Source of the DNA: Flavobacterium marginilacus
Lineage (GTDB): Bacteria > Bacteroidota > Bacteroidia > Flavobacteriales > Flavobacteriaceae
DNA: 64,000 nt
Assembly (NCBI RefSeq): GCF_026870155.1
Contig: NZ_CP113975.1
Location: 5,146,001 to 5,210,000 of the forward strand
Direction: 5' to 3'
The translations under genes were made by a program, and so were the position numbers. Below the pieces are notes generated by a model, which worked only from the letters and a program-made list of their open reading frames with translations, searched no databases and had not been told where the DNA came from. Below, piece by piece: positions 52,611 through 62,904 of this stretch (positions are counted from its first letter, which is position 1; each line of letters starts with the position of its first letter).

Positions 52611-53579
52611 TTAATCGTGAACCGGACTTTGAGTACAAGGACAGTTACTTAATCCCTGAAGGAATCTAAATCCAATCGTTAAAGAATGTGTTCCCGAATT
52701 ATAAGCAGCTAAATCATTTAATGTAATTTGATACGAATAACCAACAGAAACATACCCTTTTAAAAATCCTACAATAGGTCCGACCGCTAATGGTTTCCCA
52801 ATTTGATCATTCAGGAAACGATAAGAAGCACCTACCCAATAGTAATCTTCATATCGGTTAAACTTTCTGTATTTAATGTTCAAATCCGTTACCGAACGGC
52901 CGTCACTTTGATAATACTGATAAAAAGCTGAAGGTTCTAATTCGGTTCTGTCACCAATATTCATCACATAACCAGTGTATAACTGATAATTGGTAAGTCT
53001 GTTAGGCTCATAAGCAGTAGCTAAATCAATGTTTTTCTGCAAAATATTAGTAGCTGTAACACTAGCATAAAACCCTTTGTTCCGATATAGAAGACCAACC
53101 TCAAAGTTGTTATTGTTTGTTGAACGGTTATCAGTAATATCTGGATCAGGATCCGTTGGATTAAACTTCGACCAGTCTAATCGAAATGAATTGTAAATAT
53201 AAGAAATACCAAAGGAAAGATATTCTTTAGAATAATAACCTAAAATGATGTGGTGGGCAAATGTCAGCTTTCCACCCGCCTGTTTAGTATATCCGTTAGA
53301 GTCATTATAGATGCTTAATCCCAAACCTGATTGATCCAAAATCCTAAAATCAGCATACAGTGCCTGACTCTGAGGTGCATCTGTAACGCCAACCCATTGT
53401 TTATAACCGTTCAGGTTAATTCTAAAATTATCGCCGATTCCTGCATAAGTAGGTGAAAGTACATATGGATTGTCAGCTAAATACTGAGTAGCTACGGGAA
53501 CATTTAACTCTTGACTGTAGCTGCTGGCTACAGTGAAAAGCAAAATGCTGATTAAGATCTTTTTCATTTTCATTTTCAT
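52611..53579 (-). CDS. sprF: PorP/SprF family type IX secretion system membrane protein
   Basis: A 322-residue outer-membrane beta-barrel-like protein with a signal peptide ending SSYSQ. Family words include LNVPVATQYLADNPYVLSPT, YAGIGDNFRINLNGYKQWVG and a C-terminal HSLTIGFRFLQG. In Flavobacterium johnsoniae SprF is required for secretion of the adhesin SprB encoded just upstream; such proteins pair with type B sorting domains. The gene follows the adhesin here after 39 nt, the same arrangement. The start codon region is a tandem triplet of ATGAAA (53579-53562), so the exact start is uncertain by up to four residues. Confidence 0.92.
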   Translation of the reverse strand: MKMKMKKILISILLFTVASSYSQELNVPVATQYLADNPYVLSPTYAGIGDNFRINLNGYKQWVGVTDAPQSQALYADFRILDQSGLGLSIYNDSNGYTKQAGGKLTFAHHIILGYYSKEYLSFGISYIYNSFRLDWSKFNPTDPDPDITDNRSTNNNNFEVGLLYRNKGFYASVTATNILQKNIDLATAYEPNRLTNYQLYTGYVMNIGDRTELEPSAFYQYYQSDGRSVTDLNIKYRKFNRYEDYYWVGASYRFLNDQIGKPLAVGPIVGFLKGYVSVGYSYQITLNDLAAYNSGTHSLTIGFRFLQGLSNCPCTQSPVHD

Positions 53580-53618
53580 TTTTTTTATTTTGAGATAACT
53601 TTTCGCATCCTGTTCCTG

Positions 53619-56600
53619 TTATCTGTATAAGGTAAAGTGTCCAATAAATTCACGGTCATCTTGAGAATTTCTTAATTTCAGTATGTACCAGTAATCACCC
53701 ATTGGCAATTCAGCACCTTTGTACTTACCATCCCAAGATTCTCCTGCTCCAAAACTTCCTACCTCACGACCATAACGATCATAAACTACAAACTTAATAT
53801 CTGGATAGTTAATTGTATTAGTAGGCTCCCAATGATCGTTTTTACCATTGCCGTTTGGCGTAAAGACATTTGGTATTTTGATATCAACAAAATCAAAATG
53901 TTTCGTAACTGTCAATGAACATCCATTAGTGTCTGTTACTGTAAATGTATAATCACCACTATGATAATAAATATATTTATTACTTGATCCTATATCCTCT
54001 CCATTTACAGAATAATGATACACTCCTGAACCACCAGTTGCAGTAGCTACAATTTCATTTAATCCTCCAAGATCTAAAGTCATTCCCAAAGGATCAACTT
54101 GATTGATATGGAAAACTGGAGTAGCATCTACGCAGCCGTTTTTATGATGAACCATTATAAAATGATCACCAGAAGCAAGATTTGTAAACACATTACTTGT
54201 CTGTGTTGCAGAGTTACTATCCAATGAATATTCAACATCTGCCGGCTTATTACTTGGATCAATAGTCACAATAACTTTATTGGCTGGTAAATCGTTCACA
54301 CAGTCATAAGAAACAGCAGCAGATGGATCCAAAGTAACTGAAGGGTCTAATGTTACAACCAATTCATAGATACAAGTATTCATATCTTTAATATAAACGG
54401 TATGAGAACCTCCAGACAATCCGCTAAAGTTAACTTTATTCTGAACATAAGGACCATCAACATTATCTAAACTAGTGCTATAAGGACCTACACCTCCAGC
54501 TATAGTAATACTAAATCCACCCGTTTTGTCACCTGTACAATACTCTTGAGTTATAGAACCTGCAACTACTGATGTTGTTATAGCTACTGGCTCTTTAATC
54601 TCAATATCTTTGAATAGAATGAAACATCCATTTTGATCTTGAACAATAACATCATAGAAACCTGGTTTCAAATTCTCGAAAGTATTTGAATCTACGAATT
54701 TATTCATATCAGGCTCTATAGCATACTGAATAGTTCCTGTTCCGCCAGCTGCATTGATAATTATTTTACCATCTCCATTACCATTACAAGTAACATCTAC
54801 TGCTGTAGGAGTTGCTGTTAATGCTAAAGCAGGCTCTTTAATTACAACCGGATCGGAAGTAACCTCACAGTCTCCACTAGTAACTTTAACAAAATAAGTA
54901 CCTGCTCCTAATTGAGTGAAGCTGCCTGGTGTAGCTTGAACTGCACTAGCAATAGTATTTCCTGATCCGTCAAGCAGTGAGTAGGTATAGCCGCCTAAAC
55001 CTCCTTTACCAACTGCAACAACAAATCCTGTCAGATCACCTTGGCAATTAATTACAGCATTTCTAATATCTAACTCCATAGCTAATGGCTCTAACGGATC
55101 ATTTTGAATATCGTTAGAAACGGTACTAATACAGCCGTTAGCATCACGAACATAATAACGGAAGGTACCATTGCCCACTGAGAAAGTAACTGAATTACCA
55201 GCCATTGGTATAGAAGCTGCAAAATTTGGTGTATCACTATAGCTGTAAGGCGCTTTTCCGCCAGTAGCTGTGAGCGTCAATCTAGCTTGAACAAGACATG
55301 ATTGCTGAGCAGCCATAACTAAACTAGCTCCCACTTTTGCAGGCTCAGTAATTGTAACTGATGCTGAAGTAGCTGTACAGCCCCATCCGTCAGTAACAGT
55401 AACACTGTATTTACCTGCTCCTAATCCTGCAAATACTCCAGAGCTTTGAGGACCAGAACTGATAACCGGAGACATCGATTCATAATTCAAAGTATATAAA
55501 TAATTACTTCCCTGTCCGCCTCCTGGTAAAACAACTGCTGTTATTACAGCTGATTTATCATTAAAACATGAAACTTCAGCAACGCTTGATACAGCCGTAA
55601 CAATAATTGGTTTAGGATTATTTAAAACAACTGGTACTGAAGCAATACAGCCTTTACTGTCTTTCACATTTACAGTATAATTTCCTGCAGTTAAATTAGT
55701 GAAAACTGAATTTGTTCCATAAGCCGCATTCACAGGTCCTACTAATTCATATAGATAATTTCCTGCCCATCCGCCAGAAGCAGAAACTGAAATCATTCCG
55801 TCGTTGTTTCCTGCAGCACAAGTAATCTCAGTATGTGTTTCAGAAACTGCTAAAACAGCAGATGGCTGATCAATACTAAAACTAGCCGTTACTGAACACT
55901 CTGGGCTGTTTTTCAAACTAGCAGTTACAGTATAATAACCTGCTTTCAATCCTGAAAGTTTTAAAGGTCCTGCAGATACAGAAGTACCTGAACTTGCTGT
56001 TGGCCCTGTTACCACATAATTGAAAATACCTGCATCATTTGTAGGAACTAATTGTGTATCAACAATTGTCAATTCAACTTCTCCATCATTAGATCCGAAA
56101 CAAATCACATCTTTAATTTTCACAGCTTTCAATTCGAATGTATTCGGATTGTTTACAAAATGAACTTTTTCAATTGTACATCCAGTCATTGTATTTGTAA
56201 TAGAAACTAAATAGTCGCCAATTACTAAACCTGTGAAGGCACCATTAGTATTTGTACTGTTGTAAACTGTTCCGTTTATACCAGAAACTCTATATACTAA
56301 CTGCCCTGCTGCCGGAGTACCTCCAGTAGTTGCTGCTTTCACCAATATTTCCTCATCATGAGTACATGTAATAGGAGCAGTAACATCAACAGTTATAGAA
56401 TTTAATTTAATAAACTGACTGATTACAACTGGTGCTGAAGTACTTCCGATACATCCTCTATTATCATATACATTAACAACATAACTGCCTCCTGCAACAT
56501 CAGATTCAGTATAAGAATTACTTGTACCGCGCTGAACAACAGTTACACCGTTTTTAACAAATTCATAAACTGTATATGTTCCTGAACCGCCACTAACACT

Positions 56601-59600
56601 GTTTACTGTGATTGAAGCATGATTAGTGCTGTTTGAGCCTGCAGTACAGCCAAACTGAACAACAGCTGGGGCTGGTACATTGATAACAGCTGGCTGAGGT
56701 ACATCAATACTAGCTGTTGCTTTACAGCCTCTGCCTGAAGTTACCGTTACTACGTATCCGTTAGCAGCAGTTAAACCTGCAAATACATTAGATATTTGAG
56801 GAGTACCTCCATTCAAACTATACATGTAAACTGGATTATCATTGATACCAGCAGCCGGAGCATCTATAGTAACAGTAATTGTTCCGTCTGCACCTCCGTT
56901 ACAAGTAACTGGAGTCATACTCAAAGCAAATCCTGTAACTGAAGTCGCTTTTGTTAAACTAACTGGAACATAAAACTCGCATAAAGTAGTAGTATCACGA
57001 ACACCCATTGTATGGCTTGTTCCTGTCACACCAGTAAATGAAACTGCTGCAGTAAATGCACCGCCGTCAATGTTATACACGTAATTAGAAGAACCACCTG
57101 TAGCCGATACATTCACTATTCCGTCATTGTCTGCACAAGATGGAGCTTTAGTAACCACAGCTGTTAAGCTAAGAGGCTGCAAAATAGTAACTGGAACTGC
57201 AGCTGAGATACATCCGTTAGCATCTTTTACTGTTACATTATAATTTCCTGCCGCATTTACCGTGATGATATTGCTGGTTTGGAAACTAATTCCATCCAGA
57301 CTATACTCTAAAGCAGTGCTGAATCCTGCAGCTGTAACCGTAATATCATATGTACCTGCTGTACTTGGACAATGTGTAGGAACTGCACTAATAATGCTTG
57401 GCGCCGCATCTAAAATAATTGACTGCGGTTTATTTATTGTACAGCCATTTGCATCTGCCACATAAACAATCCAATTCATATCGGTACCGTTATTAGTATC
57501 TACAACCAATTGATTACCTGAAATAAAACTTGATAATGCAGGAGCAGGAACAGCAGCTCTTACAGCAGCATATTTATATGGTGCTGTACCGCCTGACGCT
57601 GTCACTGTAATCACAGCTGTATCATTATTACAATTAATGTGAGATGCTGTACTAGTGAAAGTTACTGCATCAACAGGCTCATCAACTTTAAAGTTAGCTA
57701 CTGTTGCAACACATCCTGATGTATTATCAGTAACAGTAAATGTATAAGAACCTGCTGCCAAGCCTGTATAAGTAATAATATCGCCGCTTTGAGATTTAAC
57801 TCCTGTATTTGGCGTTAATAGAACTGTATAATTAGCTGGAACTATATAATTAGCAACTGTTAAAGCAACTGATCCAGTAGCTCCGCCTTTGCATAATACA
57901 TCACTTAGTAATTGAGCTGAAGCTGTAACTTTAGAAGCCTCTTTTACTTCAAATGATTTTGTTATAACACAGCCATTTGCATCTTTCACTCCAAAGACAT
58001 AGATTTTTGGAAGTAAGTTGTTAAATATGTTAGAAGCTTGGTAAGAACCTCCGTCAATGTTATATGTATATGCAGAAACACCTCCTGTTACAGAATTTAC
58101 TGTCACACTTGCTAATGGAGCGTTACAATAAACTGGTGATGCAACTAGATTCATATCCGTTGGCGGTGTGTATGGTAATACATCTTCAGAACCAATAAAT
58201 TTACATCCATTAGCATCAAGAACTACATATTTAATAGTCTGCGGACTATTAACAGTAAATGCCGGTGCTGATTGGAAAGTCAAGCCATTGTCAAAACTAT
58301 AACTGTACGGAGCTGAACCATTACTTGCATTAATAGTAACTACTGCATCCTGAGGTGTGTTAGTTCCTGAACAGCCAAATGGTGTTACAACAGCCGTAGC
58401 TGTCAATACCACTGGCTCTGTAATTACAACTGCTGCTGTAACTCCTGAGGTACAGCCTTTAGCATCGGTTACTGTTATGGTGTAAGAACCTGCCTGTAAT
58501 CCTGTATAGATTCCTGTTGTGTCTCCCGTATGATTTGCTCCTGTTCCTGCCAATGCAAATGCATATGGCGCTGTTCCTGAAGACGGTGTTACCCTAATGC
58601 TTGCGTCACTGCTTCCAGCACAGCTTACATTGGTCTGAGCCGTTGTGAATGCTGGCGGTGCCAATGATGGATCTGTTACCTCTACTGTATTGGTAGTTAC
58701 CGTACAGGAAGCTCCGTTAGCATCCGTGATTACAAAATGATACGTACCTGCTGCTGCTGCTGAAGCCGTGAAGCCTGGTCCTGATACTCCTGTAACTAGT
58801 GATCCTACTGCCGATGCGCCGTTGTACATCTGGTATGAATAAGGTGCAACTCCGTCTGTTATAGTAACATTAATCACCGCGTTAACCGGTGCAGTACAGT
58901 ACAGGTCTTTGGTCAGTGAAGCCACTGCAAGTAACTGTTTCTCTATTGTATAGTTGACAAATGCCTCACAGCCGTTATCGTCTTTAACCCCTAACACATA
59001 AGTGCCCGGTGCGTTAAATACAGCTGTAGAACCTGCAATGGCAAAGCCGTTTACAGTATAGGATTTTGTACCGTTGTAAGAACCAGACACTAAACTTAAA
59101 TCTGCTGTCAATGGCGTGCCTGCAAAACACTGTCCTGCCGGTGCAGTAATCGACGGTGCTGCATCGAATGTAACCGGTACGGTAACTTTGGCAGAAATAC
59201 AGCCGTTAGCGTCTTTTACATAAACATCCCATGATAAATCTGCAAGATCAGTATCTGCAGAAAGTACAGCGTTAGTGCTGTAAGCTCCTGCCAATGGCGC
59301 TGGAAGGCCTGCTTTTACAGCTGCGTAAGTGTAAACGCCTGTTCCCCCTGTTACTGCGCTTACTGTGATCTGCGTAATATCCTGTGAACAGTATACTTTG
59401 CTCGCATTAGCCGTGAAAGTAATCGCTGCAGGTGCTGCAAGCATTACCGCATCACTGTCGGAACAGCCTGTTGTATTATCGGTTACCGTTACTGTATAGG
59501 TTCCTGCCGTAAGACCCGTTAAGGTAATTACATCGCCTGAACTGGTGATCTGAGAAGCAAGAAGCGCTGGCGAAACAGCCACTGTATAGTTGCCTGCAGC

Positions 59601-61094
59601 ACTGAAGCCTGTTACTGTGAATGAGGCAGAACCATTATTGTCGGTTCCGTTTAATGCGTTACACGAAACATTAACCGCTACTGATCCTGCTATTACAATA
59701 GGTGTAACAGCTTTAACAGTGTATACTTCCTGGTACGTACAGCCGTTGGCATCTGTTACCTGGAACGTGTAATCTCCGGCAGTCAGACCTGCAAAAACAG
59801 CTGATGTCTGTTTGCCGATAATCATAGCCGACGGAGCAATTGTCTCATACTGTAATGTTCCCACACCGTTTGAAGCTGTAAGAGTTACTGTAGATGCAGG
59901 TGCCGCACATGTCGGTGCTGTTGTAACGGCAAAGGCTAAATCGGTCGGTTTGTTCAGCGGGTTCACAACTATAGGCTGTGGCGCTGTTGTACATCCGTTA
60001 GCATCTTTTACCGCATACATGATCGTCTGGATTGTTCCATTGTCATTTACTGTGAACGTATCAGATACGTCATAAGTTACACCGTTATCGAAACTGTAAT
60101 AGTATCCAGTTCCCGTTCCGGTCTGCGTACCGTCATGACCTGTTACGGTAATAACTGCAGCTGTGCTGCACGTAGTATTTACTGAAGCCGTAGCCGTAGC
60201 TGTCAATACCACTGGCTCTGTAATTACAACTGCTGCTGTAACTCCTGAGGTACAGCCTTTAGCATCGGTTACTGTTATGGTGTAAGAACCTGCCTGTAAT
60301 CCTGTATAGATTCCTGTTGTGTCTCCCGTATGATTTGCTCCTGTTCCTGCCAATGCAAATGCATATGGCGCTGTTCCTGAAGACGGTGTTACCCTAATGC
60401 TTGCGTCACTGCTTCCAGCACAGCTTACATTGGTCTGAGCCGTTGTGAATGCTGGCGGTGCCAATGATGGATCTGTTACCTCTACTGTATTAGTAGTTAC
60501 CGTACAGGAAGCTCCGTTAGCATCCGTGATTACAAAATGATACGTACCTGCTGCTGCTGCTGAAGCCGTGAAGCCTGGTCCTGATACTCCTGTAACTAGT
60601 GATCCTACTGCCGATGCGCCGTTGTACATCTGGTATGAATAAGGTGCAACTCCGTCTGTTATAGTAACATTAATCACCGCGTTAACCGGTGCAGTACAGT
60701 ACAGGTCTTTGGTCAGTGAAGCCACTGCAAGTAACTGTTTCTCTATTGTATAGTTGACAAATGCCTCACAGCCGTTATCGTCTTTAACCCCTAACACATA
60801 AGTGCCCGGTGCGTTAAATACAGCTGTAGAACCTGCAATGGCAAAGCCGTTTACAGTATAGGATTTTGTACCGTTGTAAGAACCAGACACTAAACTTAAA
60901 TCTGCTGTCAATGGCGTGCCTGCAAAACACTGTCCTGCCGGTGCAGTAATCGACGGTGCTGCATCGAATGTAACCGGTACGGTAACTTTGGCAGAAATAC
61001 AGCCGTTAGCGTCTTTTACATAAACATCCCATGATAAATCTGCAAGATCAGTATCTGCAGAAAGTACAGCGTTAGTGCTGTAAGCTCCTGCCAA
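53619..61094 (-). CDS. SprB-like giant adhesin, C-terminal part (type B sorting domain)
   Basis: The C-terminal 2491 codons of a huge surface adhesin of the gliding machinery. It is built from many SprB-type repeats of about 75-90 residues, each ending in a word like YTVTVTDNTTGC or YNVTVKDANGC. The last 85 residues form a CHU_C/type B sorting domain: IPNVFTPNGNGKNDHWEP, VVYDRYGREVGSF and GDYWYILKLRN. Such domains direct proteins through the type IX system, usually with a PorP/SprF-like partner, which is encoded next. This frame is cut off upstream by a stop created at the +1 frameshift at 61107. The first residues (LAGAYS) are not a true start. Confidence 0.92.
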   Translation of the reverse strand: MAGAYSTNAVLSADTDLADLSWDVYVKDANGCISAKVTVPVTFDAAPSITAPAGQCFAGTPLTADLSLVSGSYNGTKSYTVNGFAIAGSTAVFNAPGTYVLGVKDDNGCEAFVNYTIEKQLLAVASLTKDLYCTAPVNAVINVTITDGVAPYSYQMYNGASAVGSLVTGVSGPGFTASAAAAGTYHFVITDANGASCTVTTNTVEVTDPSLAPPAFTTAQTNVSCAGSSDASIRVTPSSGTAPYAFALAGTGANHTGDTTGIYTGLQAGSYTITVTDAKGCTSGVTAAVVITEPVVLTATATASVNTTCSTAAVITVTGHDGTQTGTGTGYYYSFDNGVTYDVSDTFTVNDNGTIQTIMYAVKDANGCTTAPQPIVVNPLNKPTDLAFAVTTAPTCAAPASTVTLTASNGVGTLQYETIAPSAMIIGKQTSAVFAGLTAGDYTFQVTDANGCTYQEVYTVKAVTPIVIAGSVAVNVSCNALNGTDNNGSASFTVTGFSAAGNYTVAVSPALLASQITSSGDVITLTGLTAGTYTVTVTDNTTGCSDSDAVMLAAPAAITFTANASKVYCSQDITQITVSAVTGGTGVYTYAAVKAGLPAPLAGAYSTNAVLSADTDLADLSWDVYVKDANGCISAKVTVPVTFDAAPSITAPAGQCFAGTPLTADLSLVSGSYNGTKSYTVNGFAIAGSTAVFNAPGTYVLGVKDDNGCEAFVNYTIEKQLLAVASLTKDLYCTAPVNAVINVTITDGVAPYSYQMYNGASAVGSLVTGVSGPGFTASAAAAGTYHFVITDANGASCTVTTNTVEVTDPSLAPPAFTTAQTNVSCAGSSDASIRVTPSSGTAPYAFALAGTGANHTGDTTGIYTGLQAGSYTITVTDAKGCTSGVTAAVVITEPVVLTATAVVTPFGCSGTNTPQDAVVTINASNGSAPYSYSFDNGLTFQSAPAFTVNSPQTIKYVVLDANGCKFIGSEDVLPYTPPTDMNLVASPVYCNAPLASVTVNSVTGGVSAYTYNIDGGSYQASNIFNNLLPKIYVFGVKDANGCVITKSFEVKEASKVTASAQLLSDVLCKGGATGSVALTVANYIVPANYTVLLTPNTGVKSQSGDIITYTGLAAGSYTFTVTDNTSGCVATVANFKVDEPVDAVTFTSTASHINCNNDTAVITVTASGGTAPYKYAAVRAAVPAPALSSFISGNQLVVDTNNGTDMNWIVYVADANGCTINKPQSIILDAAPSIISAVPTHCPSTAGTYDITVTAAGFSTALEYSLDGISFQTSNIITVNAAGNYNVTVKDANGCISAAVPVTILQPLSLTAVVTKAPSCADNDGIVNVSATGGSSNYVYNIDGGAFTAAVSFTGVTGTSHTMGVRDTTTLCEFYVPVSLTKATSVTGFALSMTPVTCNGGADGTITVTIDAPAAGINDNPVYMYSLNGGTPQISNVFAGLTAANGYVVTVTSGRGCKATASIDVPQPAVINVPAPAVVQFGCTAGSNSTNHASITVNSVSGGSGTYTVYEFVKNGVTVVQRGTSNSYTESDVAGGSYVVNVYDNRGCIGSTSAPVVISQFIKLNSITVDVTAPITCTHDEEILVKAATTGGTPAAGQLVYRVSGINGTVYNSTNTNGAFTGLVIGDYLVSITNTMTGCTIEKVHFVNNPNTFELKAVKIKDVICFGSNDGEVELTIVDTQLVPTNDAGIFNYVVTGPTASSGTSVSAGPLKLSGLKAGYYTVTASLKNSPECSVTASFSIDQPSAVLAVSETHTEITCAAGNNDGMISVSASGGWAGNYLYELVGPVNAAYGTNSVFTNLTAGNYTVNVKDSKGCIASVPVVLNNPKPIIVTAVSSVAEVSCFNDKSAVITAVVLPGGGQGSNYLYTLNYESMSPVISSGPQSSGVFAGLGAGKYSVTVTDGWGCTATSASVTITEPAKVGASLVMAAQQSCLVQARLTLTATGGKAPYSYSDTPNFAASIPMAGNSVTFSVGNGTFRYYVRDANGCISTVSNDIQNDPLEPLAMELDIRNAVINCQGDLTGFVVAVGKGGLGGYTYSLLDGSGNTIASAVQATPGSFTQLGAGTYFVKVTSGDCEVTSDPVVIKEPALALTATPTAVDVTCNGNGDGKIIINAAGGTGTIQYAIEPDMNKFVDSNTFENLKPGFYDVIVQDQNGCFILFKDIEIKEPVAITTSVVAGSITQEYCTGDKTGGFSITIAGGVGPYSTSLDNVDGPYVQNKVNFSGLSGGSHTVYIKDMNTCIYELVVTLDPSVTLDPSAAVSYDCVNDLPANKVIVTIDPSNKPADVEYSLDSNSATQTSNVFTNLASGDHFIMVHHKNGCVDATPVFHINQVDPLGMTLDLGGLNEIVATATGGSGVYHYSVNGEDIGSSNKYIYYHSGDYTFTVTDTNGCSLTVTKHFDFVDIKIPNVFTPNGNGKNDHWEPTNTINYPDIKFVVYDRYGREVGSFGAGESWDGKYKGAELPMGDYWYILKLRNSQDDREFIGHFTLYR
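58392..60191 (-). repeat. 1.8-kb tandem repeat, unit 1 (intact frame)
   Basis: 1800 bp, exactly 600 codons, containing several SprB-type modules. It is open throughout in the adhesin frame. At 59306-59310 it reads GGCCT where units 2 and 3 read an extra A. It differs from them also at 58692 (G versus A). Confidence 0.9.
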
Positions 61095-61992
61095 TGGCGC
61101 TGGAAGAGCCTGCTTTTACAGCTGCGTAAGTGTAAACGCCTGTTCCCCCTGTTACTGCGCTTACTGTGATCTGCGTAATATCCTGTGAACAGTATACTTT
61201 GCTCGCATTAGCCGTGAAAGTAATCGCTGCAGGTGCTGCAAGCATTACCGCATCACTGTCGGAACAGCCTGTTGTATTATCGGTTACCGTTACTGTATAG
61301 GTTCCTGCCGTAAGACCCGTTAAGGTAATTACATCGCCTGAACTGGTGATCTGAGAAGCAAGAAGCGCTGGCGAAACAGCCACTGTATAGTTGCCTGCAG
61401 CACTGAAGCCTGTTACTGTGAATGAGGCAGAACCATTATTGTCGGTTCCGTTTAATGCGTTACACGAAACATTAACCGCTACTGATCCTGCTATTACAAT
61501 AGGTGTAACAGCTTTAACAGTGTATACTTCCTGGTACGTACAGCCGTTGGCATCTGTTACCTGGAACGTGTAATCTCCGGCAGTCAGACCTGCAAAAACA
61601 GCTGATGTCTGTTTGCCGATAATCATAGCCGACGGAGCAATTGTCTCATACTGTAATGTTCCCACACCGTTTGAAGCTGTAAGAGTTACTGTAGATGCAG
61701 GTGCCGCACATGTCGGTGCTGTTGTAACGGCAAAGGCTAAATCGGTCGGTTTGTTCAGCGGGTTCACAACTATAGGCTGTGGCGCTGTTGTACATCCGTT
61801 AGCATCTTTTACCGCATACATGATCGTCTGGATTGTTCCATTGTCATTTACTGTGAACGTATCAGATACGTCATAAGTTACACCGTTATCGAAACTGTAA
61901 TAGTATCCAGTTCCCGTTCCGGTCTGCGTACCGTCATGACCTGTTACGGTAATAACTGCAGCTGTGCTGCACGTAGTATTTACTGAAGCCGT
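60192..61992 (-). repeat. 1.8-kb tandem repeat, unit 2 (+1 frameshift)
   Basis: 1801 bp, almost identical to unit 1 by eye. The single-base insertion at 61107 (plus-strand GGAAGAGCC instead of GGAAGGCC) breaks the frame. A G-to-A difference at about 60492 is shared with unit 3. Confidence 0.9.
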
Positions 61993-62904
61993 AGCCGTAG
62001 CTGTCAATACCACTGGCTCTGTAATTACAACTGCTGCTGTAACTCCTGAGGTACAGCCTTTAGCATCGGTTACTGTTATGGTGTAAGAACCTGCCTGTAA
62101 TCCTGTATAGATTCCTGTTGTGTCTCCCGTATGATTTGCTCCTGTTCCTGCCAATGCAAATGCATATGGCGCTGTTCCTGAAGACGGTGTTACCCTAATG
62201 CTTGCGTCACTGCTTCCAGCACAGCTTACATTGGTCTGAGCCGTTGTGAATGCTGGCGGTGCCAATGATGGATCTGTTACCTCTACTGTATTAGTAGTTA
62301 CCGTACAGGAAGCTCCGTTAGCATCCGTGATTACAAAATGATACGTACCTGCTGCTGCTGAAGCCGTGAAGCCTGGTCCTGATACTCCTGTAACTAGTGA
62401 TCCTACTGCCGATGCGCCGTTGTACATCTGGTATGAATAAGGTGCAACTCCGTCTGTTATAGTAACATTAATCACCGCGTTAACCGGTGCAGTACAGTAC
62501 AGGTCTTTGGTCAGTGAAGCCACTGCAAGTAACTGTTTCTCTATTGTATAGTTGACAAATGCCTCACAGCCGTTATCGTCTTTAACCCCTAACACATAAG
62601 TGCCCGGTGCGTTAAATACAGCTGTAGAACCTGCAATGGCAAAGCCGTTTACAGTATAGGATTTTGTACCGTTGTAAGAACCAGACACTAAACTTAAATC
62701 TGCTGTCAATGGCGTGCCTGCAAAACACTGTCCTGCCGGTGCAGTAATCGACGGTGCTGCATCGAATGTAACCGGTACGGTAACTTTGGCAGAAATACAG
62801 CCGTTAGCGTCTTTTACATAAACATCCCATGATAAATCTGCAAGATCAGTATCTGCAGAAAGTACAGCGTTAGTGCTGTAAGCTCCTGCCAATGGCGCTG
62901 GAAG
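61072..62904 (-). CDS. SprB-like adhesin, middle fragment (between two frameshifts)
   Basis: About 606 codons in the frame between the frameshift at 62905 and the stop at 61072. It encodes one 1.8-kb repeat unit of SprB-type modules and is interrupted at KAGSSSAIGRSLQH, where the normal repeat continues KAGLPAPLAGAYSTNAV. There is no real start codon: the fragment belongs to the longer adhesin reading. If the frameshifts are real, it is untranslated unless ribosomes slip; if they are assembly errors, it joins both flanking parts into one protein. Confidence 0.75.
   Translation of the reverse strand, partial: LPAPLAGAYSTNAVLSADTDLADLSWDVYVKDANGCISAKVTVPVTFDAAPSITAPAGQCFAGTPLTADLSLVSGSYNGTKSYTVNGFAIAGSTAVFNAPGTYVLGVKDDNGCEAFVNYTIEKQLLAVASLTKDLYCTAPVNAVINVTITDGVAPYSYQMYNGASAVGSLVTGVSGPGFTASAAAGTYHFVITDANGASCTVTTNTVEVTDPSLAPPAFTTAQTNVSCAGSSDASIRVTPSSGTAPYAFALAGTGANHTGDTTGIYTGLQAGSYTITVTDAKGCTSGVTAAVVITEPVVLTATATASVNTTCSTAAVITVTGHDGTQTGTGTGYYYSFDNGVTYDVSDTFTVNDNGTIQTIMYAVKDANGCTTAPQPIVVNPLNKPTDLAFAVTTAPTCAAPASTVTLTASNGVGTLQYETIAPSAMIIGKQTSAVFAGLTAGDYTFQVTDANGCTYQEVYTVKAVTPIVIAGSVAVNVSCNALNGTDNNGSASFTVTGFSAAGNYTVAVSPALLASQITSSGDVITLTGLTAGTYTVTVTDNTTGCSDSDAVMLAAPAAITFTANASKVYCSQDITQITVSAVTGGTGVYTYAAVKAGSSSAIGRSLQH

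Noticed and set aside
59590..60075. Plus-strand openings of 60 and 87 codons repeated in each 1.8-kb unit
   Set aside because: They are antisense shadows of the adhesin frame, recurring only because the repeat recurs; no start context or promoter.
61101..61112. The inserted base creates a SapI-type sequence (GAAGAGC)
   Set aside because: A type IIS recognition word arises easily by chance and occurs here only because of the inserted base; no evidence of function.
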